Part shown: positions 59,370 to 64,000 of the stretch, piece by piece
How positions within the stretch are numbered: the first letter of the stretch is position 1
Layout: each line of letters opens with the position of its first letter
Assembly: GCF_005484805.1 (NCBI RefSeq)
Contig: NZ_CP039432.1
Location: 4,340,001 to 4,404,000 of the forward strand
Reading direction: 5' to 3'
DNA: 64,000 nucleotides
Source: Rhodococcus sp. SGAir0479
GTDB taxonomy: Bacteria; Actinomycetota; Actinomycetes; Mycobacteriales; Mycobacteriaceae
The notes under the pieces: generated by a model
Databases searched by the model: none
Seen by the model: only the letters and a program-made list of their open reading frames with translations
What the model was told of the DNA's origin: nothing
Program-made: the position numbers and the translations under genes

Positions 59370-59735
59370 ATGCTTGTTGTGACGACGAACGACGTTCCCG
59401 GGTGGGAGATCCAGCGCGTGATCGGCGAGGTGTTCGGCCTGACGGTGCGCTCGCGCAACATCGGGTCGCAGATCGGCGCCGGCCTCAAGTCGTTGGTCGG
59501 TGGTGAACTGCAGGGAATGACCAGGAACCTGACCGAGAGCCGCAACGAGGCGATGGGCCGGTTGATCAACGAGGCGGCGCAGCGGGGCGGAAACGTCATC
59601 GTCGCGATGCGGTTCGAGACATCGGACCTCGGCGGCAACTGGTCGGAGATCTGCGCGTACGGCACTGCGGTCTATGCGGTTCCGGTGACCGAGGCCGCGC
59701 AGCAGACCGCCCGCGAACTCGGCTACCGCGGCTAG
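59370..59735 (+). CDS. YbjQ/UPF0145 family protein
   Basis: The ~121-residue protein has the YbjQ pattern: MLVVTTNDVPGWEIQRVIGEVFGLTVRSRN, residues IGAGLKSLVGGELQGMTRNL, ESRNEAMGRLINEAAQRGGN and VIVAMRFETSD with the terminal AYGTAVYAV. The fold forms small pentamers or decamers and was once called heavy-metal-binding domain; function is unknown. ATG 59370 is the usual family start; ATG 59364 adds two residues. A terminator hairpin follows immediately. Confidence 0.93.
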   Translation: MLVVTTNDVPGWEIQRVIGEVFGLTVRSRNIGSQIGAGLKSLVGGELQGMTRNLTESRNEAMGRLINEAAQRGGNVIVAMRFETSDLGGNWSEICAYGTAVYAVPVTEAAQQTARELGYRG

Positions 59736-59743
59736 CCGGACGA

Positions 59744-59775
59744 CTGCCCGGGCCCGTGGGGGCCCGGGCAGTTTC
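59744..59775 (+). terminator. Rho-independent terminator
   Basis: CTGCCCGGGCCC (59744-59755) and GGGCCCGGGCAG (59760-59771) form a perfect 12-bp stem with a four-base loop followed by TTTC. It separates the YbjQ-type gene from the convergent secreted protein gene. Confidence 0.9.
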
Positions 59776-59800
59776 TACTCCACGCCACCGGTGCGTGAGG

Positions 59801-60334
59801 TCAGGGGACGAACACCTCTGTGGTCACGGGCAGGTTCGGGTGGTCGGTACGCATGGTGAGCTGGACGCGTCCCGGCCCCGTACCCACGTACACGAACATC
59901 GGACGGGTACTCGTGTTGGTCGCCGGAATGAATCGGCTCGTCGTGCCGCTCTGCCCGGTGTCGAGGTTGCGCCAGTCGATGATCGCGGTCACGTCGCAGG
60001 CCAGGGAGGTCGACCCCCACTCGCCCAGCGGGGAGTAGCCCTGCGAGATGCGCAATTCGATCGAGTGGACGGCCCCGCGGGCGTCGGAGTATCCCGCCAG
60101 GGGCCCGTCGAACGCGTTCCCCGACGTGACGAGCATGCCGGCACACACGCCGTTTCCGAGCGTCCATACCGGCGCCATGCCGACGTCTGTCATGGCGCAC
60201 GTGCGCGGTCCCACGTTCGACCACCCGAGTTGGCACGGCTCGGCGGCGCCGGCCACGCCGGGCGCCGCGACGACCATGGCAGCGCCCATGAGCCCCACGC
60301 CTGCAGCCGAAGCAATTCGATGTGAAATTCTCAT
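59801..60334 (-). CDS. Secreted protein of unknown function
   Basis: I do not recognise this 177-residue protein. It has a Sec signal peptide (IASAAGVGLMGAAMVVAAPG, cleaved after AGA near 30) and a mature part with four cysteines (PCQLGW, RTCAMTD, GVCAGML, LACDVTA), likely two disulfides, and a beta-rich C-terminus ending TTEVFVP. Such small cysteine-bearing secreted proteins are common in mycolata and lack known function. ATG at 60332-60334. The 223-bp region upstream contains the tandem palindromes at 60424-60468. Confidence 0.8.
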   Translation of the reverse strand: MRISHRIASAAGVGLMGAAMVVAAPGVAGAAEPCQLGWSNVGPRTCAMTDVGMAPVWTLGNGVCAGMLVTSGNAFDGPLAGYSDARGAVHSIELRISQGYSPLGEWGSTSLACDVTAIIDWRNLDTGQSGTTSRFIPATNTSTRPMFVYVGTGPGRVQLTMRTDHPNLPVTTEVFVP

Positions 60335-60423
60335 GGCCGCAGCATCGCACGATTCGCCGCGCGCCTCTCGTAGGACGCGCCTGCGCGAATTGCGCTGGGC
60401 CGGGGATGCTTCCGAAGCGCACC

Positions 60424-60468
60424 GTGTCCCGGTAGGTCGGGACACCGGGCCCTGGTGTCCGGGACACC
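60424..60468. repeat. Two tandem palindromes built on GTGTCC/GGACAC
   Basis: GTGTCCCG-N6-CGGGACAC at 60424-60445 is followed by GGTGTCC-G-GGACACC at 60454-60468. The same half-site thus occurs four times in 45 bp, in the divergent gap between the secreted protein and the membrane protein genes. This looks like a double operator for a dimeric regulator. Confidence 0.7.
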
Positions 60469-60557
60469 GGGCGCAGCAGGCTCGGCTCGGACGCGTCGAA
60501 CGCGTTCCGGCAGACGCCGTCCGCTCGGGTCGGCGTGCCGCGACCCGAGGAGCTCAC

Positions 60558-61247
60558 ATGAGCACAGTGGACCTGTCCGACACCGCGCAGGCGGTGTCCG
60601 TCGCGACGCGTCGACCCAGGACCTGGGCGTACTGCGGCGCCGTGGCCGGCCTGGCCGGCATCGTCGGCATCCAGGCGAGCGGCCTGATCGACGCGGCGTA
60701 CGCCGAGAATGTGGCGGGGGACGCCGTCGCGATCGCGAACCGTCTCGCGGATCAGCGCGCCGCCATCGTGGTGATGCACGTGTCGCTGACGCTCGCCTGT
60801 CTGCTGATGCTGGTGTTCGCGGCCGGGTTGGCCCGTCGACTCGCCGACCGTCTACCGGAGGGCACCTTGCTGCCCGTCGTCGCGGGCGCCGGGTTGTTCC
60901 TCACCGGCACCGCGTGTCTGCTCGGCACCGGCTTCACCACCGAACTGGTCTTCGGGCTCGGTCATCTCGACGAGGTGGTGCCCGAGTTCGCGGTGGTCGG
61001 TGCGCACTGGATGGGCACGATCCCGTGGTTGTGGGCGGGGGTCGGAGTCAGCGGGCTGGCGGTCGCGGCGGCGCTGCTGCGGCACGGCGCCGGACCGCGC
61101 TGGATCGGCTGGGTGTCGCTGGTCCTCGGAGGACTGACCGCGCTGTTCGGCGTCTCGCCGCTGCAGTACCTTGCCGGTTTCACCGGCCCGATGTGGGTGC
61201 TGGTGGCCGCGGCCGGTTTCGCGTTCGGTGACCGCATACGTGCGTGA
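60558..61247 (+). CDS. DUF4386-like integral membrane protein
   Basis: The 229-residue protein has about six membrane helices: TWAYCGAVAGLAGIVGIQAS, then a soluble DQRAAIVVMHVSLTL entry, LLPVVAGAGLFLTGTACLLG, and GPMWVLVAAAGFAFGDRIRA at the end. The pattern (a conserved Ala/Gly-rich first helix, a short helix with DQ, then paired helices) resembles DUF4386-type proteins but this is not certain. GAGGAG lies seven bases before the ATG. A sensor kinase gene follows 41 bp downstream and may share its transcript. Confidence 0.78.
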   Translation: MSTVDLSDTAQAVSVATRRPRTWAYCGAVAGLAGIVGIQASGLIDAAYAENVAGDAVAIANRLADQRAAIVVMHVSLTLACLLMLVFAAGLARRLADRLPEGTLLPVVAGAGLFLTGTACLLGTGFTTELVFGLGHLDEVVPEFAVVGAHWMGTIPWLWAGVGVSGLAVAAALLRHGAGPRWIGWVSLVLGGLTALFGVSPLQYLAGFTGPMWVLVAAAGFAFGDRIRA

Positions 61248-61288
61248 CGCTCCATACTGCACGACGGCGGACGAGCGGTGGAGGGGAC

Positions 61289-63247
61289 ATGGCGGATCGA
61301 GCGACGCGCGGCGGTGCGCCGGTGGCGGCGGCGGTGGTGGCCGTGACGTGCTGGACGCTGGTGGTCCTCGCCCTGGTCGCGTTGCTCGCCGCCGCCCCCG
61401 GAATCGACTCGAACCAGCTGTTCTTTCTCGTCGACGTCGTCGGCGGCGCGGTGTACGGCACGGTCGCGGGCGTGGTCCTGGCGCGCCGCGTCCATCCTGT
61501 GCCGATCATCCTGGGGGTCGCTGCCGTCGGGATCGCGTCGGCCGCACTGGGCTACAGCTATGCGCAGTGGGCGCTGGTTCGTCCCGGACTGCCGTGGGTG
61601 GAGGCGCTCTCCCCGCTGCAGAACACGGCGTGGATCCCCGGCACCCTGGCGCTGTTCGTGGTGATCCCGTGGTTGGTGCGCGATCACCGGCCGGACGTCG
61701 TGGCCCGACTCGGCGTGGTGGCCGGAACGGCCGCGACCGCCTGGTTCTTCTGGGCCCGCACGTTCACCGACGTGCCGCCGGTTCCGCTCGTTGCTCCCGT
61801 AGTGCTCGTCGGGACGCTCGCGGCGGCCGACGCGGTGCGGCGGTGGCGCTGGGGCCCGGCCGACGAACGAATCGGCCTGGGATGGCTGGCGCTCGGTACG
61901 GCGCTGATGGTGGTCTCGTTCGTGCCGTTGATGCTGCCACCCGCGTGGCCCGGGCTGTGGATGCTCACGCCGGTGATGCATCTCGTGGTGCAGCCGTTCT
62001 TCCTGGCCGCGATCTTCGTCTCGATTCTGCGGCAACGCATGTGGGGACTCGACCTCGTCGTCAGCCGGGCCGTCGTCGGGGGCACCCTGACGGCCGTGCT
62101 GATCGGTCTGTACGTCGTGGTCGCGACCATGCTGGCCGGACTGCTCCCGGCGGGCGGTGGCACGGGTGCGCAGGTTGTGGCGGCGGCCGCGGTCGCGGTG
62201 GCGGTACAACCGGCTCGAATCTGGTTGCAGCACAGAGTGCATCGCTTGGTATACGGATCGGGGACGGAACCCGGGCATGCCGTGCGCGAGTTGGGCCGGC
62301 ACTTCGGGAGTGCGGAATCACCCGCCGCGTTGCTCGACGCTCTCGCCACCGGGGTGGGATTGGGGCTTCGGCTCGAATCGGTGACCGTGCTGCGCAGCGA
62401 CGGTGCGATCGCCGCGAGCTGGGGAGCTCCGACCGGACCGGCGGAATCGGTCGACCTGGTCCACCGCGGCGCGGCGGTCGGCCGGCTCGAGGTGACGGCG
62501 CCACCCGGCGAAGCGCTCGACGTCCGGTCCCGGCGGTCCCTGGGGGAGCTGGCCGCGGTCGTCACGGCGGGGTTGGTCGTCCTCCGCTCGTCCGAAGATC
62601 TCACCTCGGCTCGGGAGCGGCTGGCCGCGGTGCGGGCCGAGGAGCGCCGGACCATCCGCCGCGAACTGCACGACGGGCTCGGCCCTTCGCTCGCGGGAAT
62701 CCGGCTGGGGCTGCAGGGCGCCCGGAATCTGCTGGCCGAGAATCCGGCGGCTGCGGCCGAACTCCTCGGCTCGCTGCAGGAACAGCTCGACCACCAGGTC
62801 GACGGGGTGCGTTCGCTCTCGCGCAGTCTGTTCCCACCGGTCCTCGACGAACTGGGCTTGGCGGCCGCGTTCGACGAGCTGGCGGCCGGGCACGCGCGCA
62901 GCGGATTCGACCTCCAGGTCTCCGCCGACGTGCCGCCCGGCCTGGGTGCGCAGACCAGCGCGGCGGCCTACGGCATCGCGGTCGAGGCCGTCACCAATGC
63001 GCGCCGGCACAGCGGCGCGGCGGGCTGCCGAATCGAGGCGCGGTGCGACACCGACGCCGGCGGATTGTCGGTGCTGACGATCGTCGTCCGCGACGACGGC
63101 CGGGGATTCGATGCCCGCGGCGCGGCCGGAGTCGGCACGCGTTCGATGCGCGAGCGCGCGGACGAGCTCGGGGGGACCGTGCTCATCGAGTCCGGTTGTC
63201 CGGCAGGTACTGTCGTCACCGCCCGACTGCCCTGGGGAGGATCGTGA
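61289..63247 (+). CDS. Sensor histidine kinase (NarL-type partner)
   Basis: The 652-residue protein has eight or more membrane helices in the first ~320 residues, a GAF-like/linker region (~345-440), a HisKA_3 domain with RRELHDGLGPSLAGIRLGLQ carrying the phospho-accepting His, and a HATPase domain with the N box EAVTNARRHS and G boxes VVRDDGRGFDARG and VGTRSMRERADELGGTV. It phosphorylates the response regulator that follows with a 4-bp overlap. The polytopic sensor resembles that of other actinobacterial kinases with 7TM-type input; the signal is unknown. ATG 61289 follows GGAGGGG. Confidence 0.92.
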   Translation: MADRATRGGAPVAAAVVAVTCWTLVVLALVALLAAAPGIDSNQLFFLVDVVGGAVYGTVAGVVLARRVHPVPIILGVAAVGIASAALGYSYAQWALVRPGLPWVEALSPLQNTAWIPGTLALFVVIPWLVRDHRPDVVARLGVVAGTAATAWFFWARTFTDVPPVPLVAPVVLVGTLAAADAVRRWRWGPADERIGLGWLALGTALMVVSFVPLMLPPAWPGLWMLTPVMHLVVQPFFLAAIFVSILRQRMWGLDLVVSRAVVGGTLTAVLIGLYVVVATMLAGLLPAGGGTGAQVVAAAAVAVAVQPARIWLQHRVHRLVYGSGTEPGHAVRELGRHFGSAESPAALLDALATGVGLGLRLESVTVLRSDGAIAASWGAPTGPAESVDLVHRGAAVGRLEVTAPPGEALDVRSRRSLGELAAVVTAGLVVLRSSEDLTSARERLAAVRAEERRTIRRELHDGLGPSLAGIRLGLQGARNLLAENPAAAAELLGSLQEQLDHQVDGVRSLSRSLFPPVLDELGLAAAFDELAAGHARSGFDLQVSADVPPGLGAQTSAAAYGIAVEAVTNARRHSGAAGCRIEARCDTDAGGLSVLTIVVRDDGRGFDARGAAGVGTRSMRERADELGGTVLIESGCPAGTVVTARLPWGGS

Positions 63248-63879
63248 ACAGCATCGCCGTCGTCGTGGTCGACGACCATCCGGTCTTCCGCCTGGGCGTG
63301 GTCGCGCTGCTCTCGACCCTCGACGGTGTGGAGGTGGTGGCGCAGGCCAGCTCCGTCGCGGAGTCGCTCGAGGTCGTCACCGACGACGTGGACGTGGTCC
63401 TGATGGATCTCGAACTCGGTGACGGCTCGGGTATCGACGCGACGCGGGCGGTGTGTGAGAGATTTCCGGGCGTCCGCGTCCTCGTCGTGACGATGCACGA
63501 GGACGAGGATTCGCTGCTCGCCTCCATCCGAGCAGGTGCCCGCGGGTATCTCGTCAAGGGTGCCGATCCGGACGAGGTGGAACGTGCGATCCGAGCGGTC
63601 GCTCACGGCGACATGATCGTCGGCGCGGCAGTGGCGGCGAAGGCGCTGACGGCGGTCTCCGCGCCGCGGTCGCCGGCGGTGTTCCCGGAACTGACCGAGC
63701 GGGAGCGGGAGGTGCTCGACCTCATCGCCCGTGGTCACGACAATGCGACCATCTCGCGACGACTCGTGTTGAGTCCCAAGACCGTTCGGAACCACGTCTC
63801 GAACGTGCTCGGCAAACTCGGGCTGCCGGACCGGTCCGCGGCGATCGTCCGGGCCCGAGAGGCCGGGCTGGGCGGCTGA
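63244..63879 (+). CDS. LuxR/NarL family response regulator
   Basis: The 211-residue protein has a receiver domain with the acidic pair D10-D11, the phosphorylation Asp at 55 (VVLMDLELGDG), Thr/Ser switch in VLVVTMHEDED and Lys in RGYLVKGAD, then a GerE HTH: LTEREREVLDLIARGHDNAT, RRLVLSPKTVRNHVSNVLGK. The GTG start overlaps the kinase stop, so the pair is translationally coupled. The target genes are unknown; the membrane protein upstream is a candidate. Confidence 0.94.
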   Translation: MNSIAVVVVDDHPVFRLGVVALLSTLDGVEVVAQASSVAESLEVVTDDVDVVLMDLELGDGSGIDATRAVCERFPGVRVLVVTMHEDEDSLLASIRAGARGYLVKGADPDEVERAIRAVAHGDMIVGAAVAAKALTAVSAPRSPAVFPELTEREREVLDLIARGHDNATISRRLVLSPKTVRNHVSNVLGKLGLPDRSAAIVRAREAGLGG

Positions 63880-63888
63880 GCCGCCGGC

Positions 63889-64000
63889 TCAGATCGGAGC
63901 CGTCGACAGGGTCGGCACGAAGCGGTGCCCGAAACCGACGTCGGCGGTGTTGGTCGGATCCGGTCCGGGCCCGGGCGGGGCCGTCCGCGACCGGGGGATC
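63889..64000 (-). CDS. 3' end of an unidentified gene (partial)
   Basis: On the minus strand a frame enters from the window end and stops at TGA 63889-63891, 9 bp from the convergent response regulator stop. The visible ~36 residues are Pro/Thr-rich and end DVGFGHRFVPTLSTAPI. Too little is present to name a family. Confidence 0.5.
   Translation of the reverse strand, partial: IPRSRTAPPGPGPDPTNTADVGFGHRFVPTLSTAPI

Overview
The window is very GC-rich, densely coded DNA from a mycolic-acid actinobacterium of the Rhodococcus/Nocardia/Mycobacterium type. The species is inferred only from gene content and cannot be fixed from this sequence. Pointers are an Lsr2 nucleoid protein, MMPL and Rv2560-like envelope proteins, mycothiol-type DinB proteins, DtxR/IdeR-type iron boxes, SigF-type promoters (GTTT-N15/16-GGGTAW), an ECF41 (SigJ-like) sigma factor, and the serine-tRNA / ffs / aspC / dnaX neighbourhood known from mycobacteria. 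No phage, insertion sequence, plasmid origin or CRISPR array was seen. Most of the window looks chromosomal.

Layout. 0-7.5 kb: the end of a tadA-associated gene, tadA, a CsbD protein, tRNA-Ser(CGA), a tiny 38-codon gene, the AhpD-like/ECF41 pair with a recognisable ECF41 promoter, a HbpS/GlcG protein, a DinB protein, a DUF2254 membrane protein, a HAD phosphatase and a family 2 glycosyltransferase. 7.5-9.3 kb: a three-gene envelope-stress operon (YihY-like, holin-X-like, DUF3618) behind a perfect SigF-type promoter. 9.4-13.6 kb: a second tiny gene homologous to the first, a NERD protein, an Lsr2 paralogue with an unknown partner, and a MarR/MFS efflux pair. 13.8-24.8 kb: YceI, a sterol-desaturase-type hydroxylase, Rrf2, a methyltransferase, TetR/MMPL, a heterodimeric ABC exporter and an acyl-CoA dehydrogenase. 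24.9-29.8 kb: small redox, regulatory and secreted proteins.

29.8-34 kb holds queuosine salvage and use: tgt, a YhhQ-type queuosine-precursor transporter and gluQRS, with a Pro/Gly-rich membrane protein between them; ctaD follows. 38.0-39.6 kb holds tRNA-Ser(GGA), the SRP RNA and an Rv3722c-type aspartate aminotransferase. In mycobacteria dnaX lies beside these, but here it is 15 kb away (54.9 kb). The interposed block carries iron acquisition (two siderophore-binding lipoproteins and a Fes-like esterase under two iron boxes), a symporter/oxygenase/beta-barrel operon, two SDRs (one behind a SigF-type promoter), a polytopic molybdoenzyme with an internal twin-arginine motif, a PPOX gene broken by an in-frame TAG, and a lone ammonium transporter.

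57.5-64 kb: a WxL protein and its DUF916 partner (a cell-wall system best known in Firmicutes), a YbjQ-type protein, secreted and membrane proteins, a NarL-type two-component system, and the end of one further gene.

Main points for follow-up are the two homologous tiny peptides, the WxL/DUF916 pair, the symporter/oxygenase operon, the probable Sec/Tat dual-targeted molybdoenzyme, the nonsense codon in the PPOX gene, and several unexplained inverted repeats.
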